Of a stretch of DNA of 64,000 nucleotides, positions 56,208 through 63,772 are shown in pieces. Within the stretch, counting starts at the first letter, position 1. Each line of letters opens with the position of its first letter. Source of the DNA: Pelomonas baiyunensis. GTDB taxonomy: Bacteria > Pseudomonadota > Gammaproteobacteria > Burkholderiales > Burkholderiaceae_C. The position numbers were made by a program, and so were the translations under genes. A model generated the notes under the pieces. It searched no databases. It saw nothing but the letters and a program-made list of their open reading frames with translations, and had not been told where the DNA came from. The DNA lies in the NCBI RefSeq assembly GCF_043555935.1, contig NZ_JBIGIB010000001.1:310001-374000 (forward strand). Reading direction: 5' to 3'.

Positions 56208-58202
56208 ATGCAGTATTTCGTCACCGGCGCCACAGGCTTCATCGGCAAACGGCTCGTCAAGAAGCTGCTGGCGCGTCGCGGCAGCACGGTCTATTTCCTG
56301 ATGCGCGAGGAAAGCGCCGGCAAGCTGCCGGACTTGCTGGCCTACTGGGGCGTCAGCAAAACGCGCGCGATTCCCGTCTACGGTGACCTGACCAGCAAGA
56401 AGCTGGGCGTGGCGGCCGACGTCATCAAGAGCCTCAAGGGCCAGATCGACCATCTGTACCACCTCGCTGCGGTGTACGACCTGAGCGCCGATGAAGAGGC
56501 GCAGACGGCCGTGAACATCGAGGGCACGCGCAGCATGGTGGAGTTCGCCCAGGCGATCGACGCGGGCCATGTGCACCACGTGTCGTCCATCGCGGCCGCG
56601 GGCCTGTACGAGGGCGTGTTCCGTGAGGACATGTTCGAGGAAGCCGAGAACCTCGACCACCCGTACTTCATGACCAAGCACGAGAGCGAGAAGCTCGTGC
56701 GCAAGGAATGCAAGCGCCCGTGGACGGTGTACCGCCCGGCCATGGTGGTGGGCGACTCCACCACCGGCGAGATGGACAAGATCGACGGGCCTTACTACTT
56801 CTTCAAGCTGATCCAGCGCCTGCGCCAGATCCTGCCGCCGTGGATGCCCAGCGTGGGCCTGGAGGGCGGCCGCATCAACATCGTGCCGGTGGACTTCGTC
56901 GTCAACGCGCTGGACCACATCTCGCACAAGGTCACCAAGGGCCAGGGCTGCTACCACCTCGTGGACCCGAAGGGCTACCGCGTGGGCGACGTGCTGGACA
57001 TCTTCAGCAAGGCCGCGCATGCGCCCAAGATGAACCTCTTCATCAACGCTGCGTTGATGGGTTTCATCCCCAAGAGCGTGAAGAAGGGCCTGATGGCGCT
57101 GGCGCCGGTGCGCCGCATCCGCAATGCGGTGATGAAGGACCTCGGGCTGCCCGAGGACTTGTTCACCTTCATCAACTACCCCACGCGCTTCGACTGCCGT
57201 GACACCGAGGCGGCGCTCAAGGGCTCGGGCATCGCCTGCCCCGACCTGAACGATTACGCCTGGCGCCTGTGGGACTACTGGGAACGCCACCTCGACCCGG
57301 ACCTCTTCATCGACCGCTCCCTCAAGGGTGCCACCGCCGGCAAGGTGGTGCTGGTGACGGGTGGCTCGTCCGGCATCGGCCTGGCCGCGGCGATCAAGTT
57401 CGCCGAAGCCGGCGCCATCACGCTGATCTGCGCGCGAGACCAGGTCAAGCTCGACGAAGCCGTGGCCGAGATCAAGGACAAGGCGGGCAAGAACGCGCAG
57501 ATCCACGCCTTCGCCTGTGACATCGCAGACGAAGCCGGTTGCGCCTCGCTGATCGAGTGGTGCACGACGAACTTTGGCGGCGTGGACTTCCTCATCAACA
57601 ACGCCGGCCGCTCCATCCGCCGCGCCATCGAGAGCAGCTACGACCGCTTCCACGACTTCCAGCGCACCATGGACCTGAACTACTTCGGGTGCCTGCGCGT
57701 GACCATGGGCCTGCTGCCCGGCATGGTGGCCAAGAAGAAGGGCCACGTGGTCAACATCAGCTCCATCGGTGTGCTGACGAACGCGCCGCGCTTCAGCGCC
57801 TACGTGGCCTCCAAGGCCGCGCTCGACGCCTGGACGCGCTGCGCCTCGAGTGAGTTCGCCGACACCGGCATCACCTTCACCACCATCAACATGCCGCTGG
57901 TGCGCACGCCGATGATTGCGCCCACCAAGATCTACAACAACGTGCCCACGTTGTCGCCGGAAGAGGCAGGCGACATGATTGCGCAGGCCTGCATCAGCAA
58001 GCCGGTGCGCATCGCCACGCGCCTGGGCATGACGGGGCAGATCCTGCACGCCGTGGCGCCGCGCATCGCGCAGATCGTGATGAACACCACCTTCCGCATG
58101 TTCCCGGACAGCGACGCGGCTAAGGGGGAAAAGGGCAGCAAGGGCGGCCTGTCGCCCGAGGCCATCGCGCTGCAGCAGATGATGCGCGGCATCCACTTCT
58201 GA
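56208..58202 (+). CDS. Two-domain fatty acyl-CoA/ACP reductase (alcohol-forming type)
   Basis: The 664-residue protein joins two NAD(P)-binding domains. The first (1 to about 370) has Thr-Gly-Ala-Thr-Gly-Phe-Ile-Gly at 6-13 and the male-sterility-type Glu-Gly-Thr-Arg, His-His-Val-Ser-Ser-Ile-Ala-Ala-Ala-Gly and Tyr-Phe-Met-Thr-Lys-His segments. The second is an SDR with Thr-Gly-Gly-Ser-Ser-Gly-Ile-Gly near 384-391 and catalytic Tyr532 and Lys536. Length, domain order and long stretches match the Marinobacter enzyme that reduces fatty acyl-CoA to fatty alcohol in two steps (from memory of the family). It is divergent from the phasin gene; a GGAGA ribosome site precedes the ATG. Confidence 0.82.
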   Translation: MQYFVTGATGFIGKRLVKKLLARRGSTVYFLMREESAGKLPDLLAYWGVSKTRAIPVYGDLTSKKLGVAADVIKSLKGQIDHLYHLAAVYDLSADEEAQTAVNIEGTRSMVEFAQAIDAGHVHHVSSIAAAGLYEGVFREDMFEEAENLDHPYFMTKHESEKLVRKECKRPWTVYRPAMVVGDSTTGEMDKIDGPYYFFKLIQRLRQILPPWMPSVGLEGGRINIVPVDFVVNALDHISHKVTKGQGCYHLVDPKGYRVGDVLDIFSKAAHAPKMNLFINAALMGFIPKSVKKGLMALAPVRRIRNAVMKDLGLPEDLFTFINYPTRFDCRDTEAALKGSGIACPDLNDYAWRLWDYWERHLDPDLFIDRSLKGATAGKVVLVTGGSSGIGLAAAIKFAEAGAITLICARDQVKLDEAVAEIKDKAGKNAQIHAFACDIADEAGCASLIEWCTTNFGGVDFLINNAGRSIRRAIESSYDRFHDFQRTMDLNYFGCLRVTMGLLPGMVAKKKGHVVNISSIGVLTNAPRFSAYVASKAALDAWTRCASSEFADTGITFTTINMPLVRTPMIAPTKIYNNVPTLSPEEAGDMIAQACISKPVRIATRLGMTGQILHAVAPRIAQIVMNTTFRMFPDSDAAKGEKGSKGGLSPEAIALQQMMRGIHF

Positions 58203-58221
58203 CCCAGCAAGCACCGCACCG

Positions 58222-58248
58222 GCCCGGCTTCGCGCCGGGCTTTTTTTT
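58222..58248 (+). terminator. Rho-independent terminator after the acyl reductase gene
   Basis: GCCCGGC (58222-58228) pairs with GCCGGGC (58234-58240) around a 5-base loop and is followed by eight T. It is 20 bases after the stop codon and 14 bases before the next start, so the GNAT gene needs read-through or its own promoter. Confidence 0.92.
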
Positions 58249-58261
58249 GCAAAGGACGCCC

Positions 58262-58807
58262 ATGATTCGAGGACAACGCGTCGGCCTGCGCCACGTGACC
58301 GAGGCCGACCTGCCGTGGCTCAAGCGCACCGCCAGTGACCCGCAGGTGCGCGGCCCCTTCATGGGCTCGCGCATGATGCCGCCGCACACGCTGGAACAGC
58401 GTTGGCACGACAACGGCTTTTCCAGCGACGACGCCGAGCGGCTGCTGGTGTGTCACCTGTCGGACGGGGCCGTCATCGGTGACGTGATCCACTTCTCGGT
58501 GGCCCGCTACACCACGGCCCGCGAGATCGGCTGGACGATGGCCGATCTGGCCTTGCGCGGCCAGGGCCTGGCCACGGAAGCGGCGTCGCTGCTGGTGGAC
58601 TACCTGTTCGAGAACTGGCCGATCAACCGGCTGCAGTGCGGCATGTCGGTGCACAACCATGCGTCGCGCCGCGTGGCCGAGAAGACCGGGTTCCGGCACG
58701 AAGGCATCCAGCGCGGCATGGTGTTCGTGGCGGGTGAGTATGTGGACTGCCATGCCTTGTCGCTGTTGCGCAGCGACTGGCGGGCGATGAAAGGCAAGAC
58801 AGCATGA
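58262..58807 (+). CDS. GNAT family N-acetyltransferase (RimJ/RimL-like)
   Basis: The 181-residue protein has the acetyl-CoA fold of the RimJ/RimL branch: an N-terminal Leu-Arg-His-Val-Thr-Glu-Ala-Asp-Leu, Gly-Trp-Thr-Met-Ala in the core strand and Arg-Gly-Gln-Gly-Leu-Ala-Thr-Glu-Ala, the pyrophosphate loop, near 101. Asn-His-Ala-Ser-Arg-Arg-Val-Ala-Glu-Lys-Thr-Gly-Phe follows. The target (protein N-terminus or small molecule) is unknown. The ATG at 58262 follows AAAGGA. Its stop overlaps the start of the next gene (ATGA). Confidence 0.88.
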   Translation: MIRGQRVGLRHVTEADLPWLKRTASDPQVRGPFMGSRMMPPHTLEQRWHDNGFSSDDAERLLVCHLSDGAVIGDVIHFSVARYTTAREIGWTMADLALRGQGLATEAASLLVDYLFENWPINRLQCGMSVHNHASRRVAEKTGFRHEGIQRGMVFVAGEYVDCHALSLLRSDWRAMKGKTA

Positions 58808-60036
58808 ACGACAGCACGCGAGAGTTCGACCTCATCGTGTTCGGCGCCACCGGCTTCACCGGCCGGCTGGTGGCGGAGTACCTGCACCGCAGTGGCGCCG
58901 ACGGCGCTCGCTGGGCCATGGCCGGCCGCAACCTCGACAAGCTCGCCCAGGTGCGCGACGAGCTGCACCTGCCGCCGTCGGTGGCGCTGCTGAAGGCCGA
59001 CGCGGGCGATGCCGCTTCGCTGCAGGCGCTGGTGGCCCGCACGCGCGTCGTCATCACCACGGTGGGCCCGTACCAGTTGCATGGCGAGCCGCTGGCCACC
59101 GCCTGCGCCGAGGGCGGCACGGACTATGTGGACCTCTGCGGCGAGCCGCTGTGGATGGCCCGCATGGTCGACAAGCTCACGCCGCTGGCGCAGAAGAGCG
59201 GCGCGCGCATCGTGTTCTCCTGCGGCTTTGACTCCATCCCGTTCGACCTGGGCGTGGTGTACCTGCAGGCCGAGGCACAGGCCCGCTTCGGCGCGCCTTT
59301 GCCCGAGGTGCGCGGCCGCGTGGCGCGGCTCAAGGGGGCGGCCTCGGGTGGCACGCTGGCCAGCATGATGGAAACCGTGGCTGCCGTGCGGCGCGAGCCC
59401 CAGCTCATCAAGGTGATGGCCAACCCGTTCGCGCTGACGCCGGGCTTCAAGGGCCCGCGTCAGCCGGCCGACCAGTGCGCTGACTTCGACGACTGGGCCG
59501 ATGCCTGGACCGGCCCCTTCGTGATGGCCACCATCAACACCAAGAACGTGCACCGCAGCAACGCGCTGCGCGGCCACCCGTGGGGTGCGGATTTCGTCTA
59601 CAGCGAGAAGATGCTGACCGGCAAACCGGGCCAGGGCGACAAGGGCCGCAAGAAGGCGCGGGCCTTGGCCCGCTTCACCAAGCTGCAGAACCTGCTGCTG
59701 GGCTTCGGCCCCACGCGGGCGTTTCTGCGCCGGTTTGTGCTGACGCAGCCGGGGGATGGCCCGAACGCCGCCGCGCGCGAGGCTGGGCACTACCAGGTGT
59801 GGTTCACCGGCCGCGCGGCAGGCGGGCAGAGCCTGCGCGCCATCGTCAAGGGCGACCGCGACCCGGGCTACGGCTCCACCTGCAAGCTCATCAGCGAAGC
59901 GGCGCTGTGCCTGTTGCGTGACGTGGACCGCAGCGCCACGGCGGGGGGCGTGTGGACGCCCGGCAGTGCCATGGGCCTGGCCCTGGTGCGGCGCCTGCAC
60001 GCCCGCGCCGGGCTCACCTTCGAGATCGCGGCTTGA
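58804..60036 (+). CDS. Saccharopine dehydrogenase-like / trans-acting enoyl reductase family protein
   Basis: The 410-residue protein has the NAD(P) loop Gly-Ala-Thr-Gly-Phe-Thr-Gly-Arg-Leu-Val at about 14-23 and the family's Tyr-Val-Asp-Leu-Cys-Gly-Glu near 108 and Phe-Ser-Cys-Gly-Phe-Asp-Ser-Ile-Pro near 138. Members include the mycobacterial trans-acting enoyl reductases of lipid synthesis, so a lipid substrate is more likely than saccharopine; this is inference from family and from the neighbouring acyl reductase. It overlaps the GNAT gene by 4 bases and the next gene by 4 bases. Confidence 0.83.
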   Translation: MNDSTREFDLIVFGATGFTGRLVAEYLHRSGADGARWAMAGRNLDKLAQVRDELHLPPSVALLKADAGDAASLQALVARTRVVITTVGPYQLHGEPLATACAEGGTDYVDLCGEPLWMARMVDKLTPLAQKSGARIVFSCGFDSIPFDLGVVYLQAEAQARFGAPLPEVRGRVARLKGAASGGTLASMMETVAAVRREPQLIKVMANPFALTPGFKGPRQPADQCADFDDWADAWTGPFVMATINTKNVHRSNALRGHPWGADFVYSEKMLTGKPGQGDKGRKKARALARFTKLQNLLLGFGPTRAFLRRFVLTQPGDGPNAAAREAGHYQVWFTGRAAGGQSLRAIVKGDRDPGYGSTCKLISEAALCLLRDVDRSATAGGVWTPGSAMGLALVRRLHARAGLTFEIAA

Positions 60037-60791
60037 CGGCGCAGCGCTGGGCCATTGCCCAGCCGCGCATGCACTGGACGCTGGCCGGCAACCTGGCCGA
60101 GGTGCTGGCCGCGCTGGAAGCCGCGGCGGCAGCCGGCGCCGAGGGTTGCGTGTGCACGGAGCTGGCGCTGACGGGCTTTCACCGCCGCCTGCCCGAACTG
60201 CTCGACGCAGCGGCATTGGCCGCTGCCGAGGCGCAGGTGTGCGCTGCCTGTGCCCGGCTCGGCATCGCGGCGGTCGTTGGCCTGCCCACGCTGGGCGAGG
60301 GCGGCGCGGTGTTCAACAGCCACGTGTACATCGATGCCTCGGGCCGCGAGGTCGCTCGCGTCCATAAGCGCGGGCTGACGGCCAGCGAGGCCAGCTTCTT
60401 CAGCCCGGGCGGTGCGCGGGGCTGGACGGTGCTGGGCGGGCTGCTGGCCACCTCGGTGCTGTGCCGCGAGATGTTGGATGTGGCCACCCTGCTGCCCGAG
60501 CTGACGGCCGTGCCTGCCGGCGGCGAGGGCTTGCCGCGTGTGGTGTTCTGGCCCAGCTACATCGGCGAGAGCGACGCCGAGCAGGCGGCGCTGTGCCGGG
60601 CCTACGTGCACGGAGCCGAGACGCTGGCGCGTCAACTGGGCGCCTGGGTGCTGCAAAGCAACTGGCCCGAAGGCCTGAACCTGCCGGGGCCCCAGGGTTT
60701 CGGCGGCAGTGTCGTCATCGCGCCCGACGGGCGCCGGGTGAAGACGCTGCCGCGCGATGGCGCTGCGCTGTCGGTGGTGGATCTGGCGTAG
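60033..60791 (+). CDS. Carbon-nitrogen hydrolase (nitrilase superfamily)
   Basis: The catalytic triad is intact: Glu43 (Cys-Thr-Glu-Leu-Ala-Leu), Lys112 (Val-His-Lys-Arg) and Cys144 (Val-Leu-Cys-Arg-Glu). These cytoplasmic enzymes hydrolyse amides or nitriles; the substrate is unknown. The start is taken as a TTG at 60033 overlapping the upstream stop (TTGA), giving 252 residues; no ATG or GTG lies between the stop and the first conserved strand, and the longer frame upstream is inside the preceding gene. A TTG start is less certain than the rest of the call. Confidence 0.82.
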   Translation: MTAQRWAIAQPRMHWTLAGNLAEVLAALEAAAAAGAEGCVCTELALTGFHRRLPELLDAAALAAAEAQVCAACARLGIAAVVGLPTLGEGGAVFNSHVYIDASGREVARVHKRGLTASEASFFSPGGARGWTVLGGLLATSVLCREMLDVATLLPELTAVPAGGEGLPRVVFWPSYIGESDAEQAALCRAYVHGAETLARQLGAWVLQSNWPEGLNLPGPQGFGGSVVIAPDGRRVKTLPRDGAALSVVDLA

Positions 60792-60795
60792 CCGC

Positions 60796-61278
60796 TCAGT
60801 CGCGGCTGGCCGGGCGCTCGAAGCCGGCGTCCACCCAGGCCTCAGCCGCGCTCTGGCTGAGCCGGAAGTTCGCCGCCACTTTGACCTGGGCAAGCTGCTC
60901 GCCGGCCGCGTCGTGCGCGCGCAGCCACGCGTAAGGGTCATCCTCGGCCGGCACGATTTCCAGCGACACCCTCAGCCATTGCCCATCCCGCGCCACGTAC
61001 AGCGCCTTGTTGAGCTGGGCATGCAACTGCTGCTCGTGGCGGCGGATCACCTCGGACGCGGTTTTCACCAGCGTGTTGAACGCATTCACATCCAGCGGCT
61101 TGGGGTTCTTCTTGTCGCGCCCCATGGTCCACGGGCCCACCAGCGCCGGCTCGCTTTCACCGGCTTTGAACATCGCCACGGCCCAGCCCTCGTCGTCTTC
61201 GTTCTTGATGACCTGGGCGGTCCAGCCGTTGTCGCGCCACAGGCGGGCTTCGTGGACGGGCTCTTCAATGTCGTTCAT
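60796..61278 (-). CDS. Conserved hypothetical protein
   Basis: The 160-residue soluble protein has no signal peptide or membrane segment and is rich in Trp, Asp and Glu (Trp-Arg-Asp-Asn-Gly-Trp-Thr, Trp-Ala-Val-Ala-Met-Phe-Lys, Gly-Pro-Trp-Thr-Met-Gly-Arg-Asp-Lys-Lys-Asn-Pro). I do not recognise the family. The ATG at 61278 is used; an ATG six codons upstream is possible. Its end is 4 bases from the stop of the converging nitrilase-like gene. Confidence 0.7.
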   Translation of the reverse strand: MNDIEEPVHEARLWRDNGWTAQVIKNEDDEGWAVAMFKAGESEPALVGPWTMGRDKKNPKPLDVNAFNTLVKTASEVIRRHEQQLHAQLNKALYVARDGQWLRVSLEIVPAEDDPYAWLRAHDAAGEQLAQVKVAANFRLSQSAAEAWVDAGFERPASRD

Positions 61279-61367
61279 GGCGATGGGGCTGCGCAAAGCG
61301 CGCGATTGTCACGCGCCGTGGGTGTCGAGGGGCGGGTGGGGCAAGGCGCGCATCGAGGGCAAAGGTT

Positions 61368-61421
61368 GGGGCATTTCCCCCAGATGGCTGCAACCAGCTG
61401 TTGCAGGCGGGGCATTTCCCC
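61368..61421 (+). promoter_or_regulatory. Paired GGGGCATTTCCCC boxes flanking a hairpin
   Basis: The 13-base near-palindrome GGGGCATTTCCCC occurs twice, at 61368-61380 and 61409-61421, exactly 41 bases apart (about four helical turns). Between them is a perfect inverted repeat CTGCAAC/GTTGCAG (61388-61406). The boxes lie 25-78 bases upstream of the -24/-12 promoter, where enhancer-binding proteins often bind. Regulator identity is unknown. Confidence 0.6.
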
Positions 61422-61444
61422 GGGGTGGCTGGCGTTTTCAGGCC

Positions 61445-61460
61445 TGGCATGGCTGTTGCG
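61445..61460 (+). promoter_or_regulatory. Sigma-54 (-24/-12) promoter
   Basis: TGGCATGGCTGTTGCG matches the consensus TGGCACG-N4-TTGCW except at two positions and has the required 10 bases between the GG and GC pairs. Transcription would start near 61471, giving a leader of about 50 bases before the Glu-Lys repeat gene at 61521. Sigma-54 promoters need an activating ATPase, which would fit the upstream box pair. Confidence 0.65.
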
Positions 61461-61520
61461 CTGAAGGACGCACCGGCACCGATGGCGGCGCCGGCCAACC
61501 CTTTGATCCAAGGAATCGTG

Positions 61521-61793
61521 ATGAACAAGTTCGTGCTGTCCTCCTCTGCGCTGTGCGTGGCGCTGGGCCTGGCTGTGATGCCGGTGCAAGCCAAGGTCGA
61601 GAAGGCGGAAAAGCCGGAAAAGGCTGAGAAGGTGGAGAAGGTCGAAAAGATCGAAAAGGTCGAGAAGGTCGAGAAGGCTGAAAAGATCGAAAAGATCGAA
61701 AAGATCGAAAAGGTGGAGAAGGCTGAGAAGCCGGAAAAGCTCGAGAAGCCCGAAAAGCCTGAGAAGCCCCAAAAGGTTGAGAAGGTCGGGTGA
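61521..61793 (+). CDS. Secreted tripeptide-repeat protein, (x-Glu-Lys)21
   Basis: The 90-residue protein consists of a signal peptide (1-24, ending Pro-Val-Gln-Ala) and then 21 tripeptide units: 20 of the form x-Glu-Lys, with x = Val, Ala, Ile, Pro or Leu, and one Pro-Gln-Lys. The mature chain has nearly equal numbers of Glu and Lys and no aromatic residue. A strong AAGGAAT ribosome site precedes the ATG. The codons for Glu and Lys alternate (GAG/GAA, AAG), so the DNA repeat is imperfect but could still slip. No homologue is recognised. Its stop overlaps the start of a barrel-like protein (GTGA), so both are made together. Confidence 0.75.
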   Translation: MNKFVLSSSALCVALGLAVMPVQAKVEKAEKPEKAEKVEKVEKIEKVEKVEKAEKIEKIEKIEKVEKAEKPEKLEKPEKPEKPQKVEKVG

Positions 61794-62539
61794 AGCCGGC
61801 GTTTGTTTGGCTGCTGGCCACGGCCCTGGCGGCCGAGGCCAGCACGGACGACCCGGCGGGCGCCGCAACGCGCTCGCCGGCACCCTGGGGCCTGCTGCGC
61901 ATGGAATGGGCTGTCGAGCGCTCCACCGGTTCGGCGGGCGAGTTGGAGGCCGACCGGCTGGACCAGGCGAGCTGGAGCCTGCGCGGCAGTCCGGCCGGGT
62001 GGCAGTGGGGCCTGGATGTGCCCGTGCTGCAGCGGCGTGACGCCGATGGCCGCGCCGCGGGGCTGGGCGACGTGGTGCTCAAGCTCAGTCGCGAACTGCA
62101 GGCCCTGGGGGCGGCGCAGTCCGGCTGGGACCTGGCTGTGAAATGGAAAACCGCGACCGGCAGCGCGGCACGGGGTCTGGGCACCGGCGCGTCAGACGCG
62201 GTGGTGCAGCTGGAGTGGGCGCATGTGGCCCCGGCGCAGTGGCTGGTGTTCGGGGAGTTGGGCTACCGCGTCACCGGCACACCGGCCGGCCGCACGCCGC
62301 GGCGCAACGCCTGGCATGCCGAGCTGGGGGCGCAGTCGCCCTGGGTGGCCGATTGGCAATGGGGAGCGTTTGCCCATGCCCGTGAAGCGGTCAGCCGCGT
62401 GGGCCCGCAGGCCGAGCTGACGGTGTATGGCCAGCAGCGCTGGGGCGGGCAGCAATTGCGGCTGCATGTGACGCGGGGCAACAGCCTTGGCAGTGCCGCC
62501 TGGGCGGCCGGGCTGGCCTGGAGCCAGCGCTGGCCGTGA
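61790..62539 (+). CDS. Exported protein, probably an outer-membrane beta-barrel
   Basis: The 249-residue protein starts with a GTG overlapping the stop of the repeat protein. Residues 1-16 (Lys-Pro-Ala-Phe-Val-Trp-Leu-Leu-Ala-Thr-Ala-Leu-Ala-Ala-Glu-Ala) look like a signal peptide. The rest is made of alternating strands rich in Trp, Gln and Leu, each ending in Trp or Tyr, and the chain ends in Gln-Arg-Trp-Pro; it contains Gly-Leu-Gly-Thr-Gly near 127. This resembles small barrels of the MetA-pathway/phenol-degradation type, but I cannot assign the family firmly. Confidence 0.6.
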   Translation: MKPAFVWLLATALAAEASTDDPAGAATRSPAPWGLLRMEWAVERSTGSAGELEADRLDQASWSLRGSPAGWQWGLDVPVLQRRDADGRAAGLGDVVLKLSRELQALGAAQSGWDLAVKWKTATGSAARGLGTGASDAVVQLEWAHVAPAQWLVFGELGYRVTGTPAGRTPRRNAWHAELGAQSPWVADWQWGAFAHAREAVSRVGPQAELTVYGQQRWGGQQLRLHVTRGNSLGSAAWAAGLAWSQRWP

Positions 62540-62597
62540 GGGGAAGGCGCCCCGGGGGAGCCCTGGGGGGCGTGGGTCGCCCCGGGTGCGTGGCGGG

Positions 62598-63092
62598 TCA
62601 GCTGGCGCTGCCGGGGGCAGCTGTGGGCGTCACCGCGGGGGCGCGCGTCACGCGGGTCTTGCCGCCGGTGGTGACCAGCACCACCGGGTCGCCGCTGTTG
62701 AAGGTTTCGTTGCCCTTGGCCTGGATGATGGCCCGGCGCTCGCCGTTGCGCAACTGCACGATGATTTCCAGCGCGTCTTCACGGGTGGCCGAGCGCTCGA
62801 TGGCGTTGCCAATCACGGCGCCGGCCACGGCGCCCAGCACCCCGACGACCTGACCTTCACGACGGCCACCGACCGAGCTGCCGGCGATGGCGCCAGTCAC
62901 ACCCCCTGCCACGCCGCCGATGCCGCTTTGCGAGCCATCCACCACGACCGGGCGCGACGACAGGACGGTGGCGTCTTGCACCTGCGACAGGCGCTGCGCG
63001 TCGTGCCGTTGCACGACGTCAGGGCTGGTCGTGGAGCAGGCCGACAGCGCCAGGGCGGCAACGACGGTGAGCGAGGTGATCAGTTTGGACAT
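62598..63092 (-). CDS. Glycine-zipper outer-membrane lipoprotein (SlyB/Pcp-like)
   Basis: The 164-residue protein has a lipobox Leu-Ser-Ala-Cys19, a central glycine zipper (Gly-Gly-Val-Ala-Gly-Gly-Val-Thr-Gly-Ala-Ile-Ala-Gly-Ser, then Gly-Val-Leu-Gly-Ala-Val-Ala-Gly-Ala-Val-Ile-Gly-Asn) at about 58-98, and a C-terminal beta-type domain. This is the SlyB/Pcp layout, which is linked to outer-membrane stability and stress. A GGAGA ribosome site precedes the start at 63092. It ends in an Ala/Pro/Thr tail. Confidence 0.9.
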   Translation of the reverse strand: MSKLITSLTVVAALALSACSTTSPDVVQRHDAQRLSQVQDATVLSSRPVVVDGSQSGIGGVAGGVTGAIAGSSVGGRREGQVVGVLGAVAGAVIGNAIERSATREDALEIIVQLRNGERRAIIQAKGNETFNSGDPVVLVTTGGKTRVTRAPAVTPTAAPGSAS

Positions 63093-63214
63093 TCAAGGTC
63101 TCCGAAGGCGATACAGCCGCCTAACGTCTCGAATTGTCAGTCCGTTGACCGGCGGCGACGGCGCACTACAAGTCTTTACCCCGAACGGCCCGGCCGCCCA
63201 GCTGATTCGGCCGC

Positions 63215-63772
63215 TCAGCCGTGCAGCCGCGAGTTGCGCGGCACGCTGGCCAGCAGGAACTCCATCTGGTCGGCCAGGATGCGGCGGCCGCGCAGGATCA
63301 TGTCTTCATGCAGGCTGGGCACGTAGGGCAGGTACATGAGGCTCATGTGCGCCTCTTCCGGCATGCGGTTGCCTTTGCGGCCGTTGCACGCGCGGCAGGC
63401 GGTGATGCAGTTCATCCAGCTGTCTTGCCCGCCGCGGGAGGTGGGGTGGATGTGTTCACGGGTGAGATCTTCGGCGGGGTGGCGGTGGCCGCAGTACGCG
63501 CACATGAAGCGATCGCGCACAAAGAGTTTGCTGTTGGTCAGCGCAGGCGCCTGGCGCCAGGCCCGGCTGGGCACCGCGCCGCGCACCGCGATGATGGGGT
63601 GCACTTCGATGCGTGACTGCAGCCCACTGCTGCGCTGCAGCCCGCCGCGCAGTACCTGGCAGGTGTCGCCCAGTGTCCAGGCGACGCCGTCGCTGGCATA
63701 GATCACCGCCGCCTCGCGCGTGGTGATCCAGGCCTGGGGCCGGCCGGAGACATCGAGTTGGAGCACATCCAC
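63215..63772 (-). CDS. HNH endonuclease
   Basis: The 185-residue protein has a C-terminal HNH domain: Cys-Ala-Tyr-Cys-Gly-His, Leu-Thr-Arg-Glu-His-Ile-His-Pro-Thr-Ser-Arg-Gly-Gly (the His of the active site), Asn-Cys-Ile-Thr-Ala-Cys-Arg-Ala-Cys-Asn and Asn-Gly-Arg-Lys-Gly-Asn. The two Cys pairs should bind a structural zinc. This type is a common single gene in beta- and gammaproteobacteria with no proven role; there is no methyltransferase nearby to suggest restriction. AAGGAGG lies 13 bases before the ATG at 63772, longer than usual. Confidence 0.88.
   Translation of the reverse strand: MDVLQLDVSGRPQAWITTREAAVIYASDGVAWTLGDTCQVLRGGLQRSSGLQSRIEVHPIIAVRGAVPSRAWRQAPALTNSKLFVRDRFMCAYCGHRHPAEDLTREHIHPTSRGGQDSWMNCITACRACNGRKGNRMPEEAHMSLMYLPYVPSLHEDMILRGRRILADQMEFLLASVPRNSRLHG

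Noticed and set aside
61275..61883. A minus-strand frame of Leu-Phe-Asp repeats opposite the Glu-Lys repeat gene
   Set aside because: It is the antisense reading of the x-Glu-Lys codons; it has no signal or start site, while the plus strand has a signal peptide, a ribosome site and a promoter.
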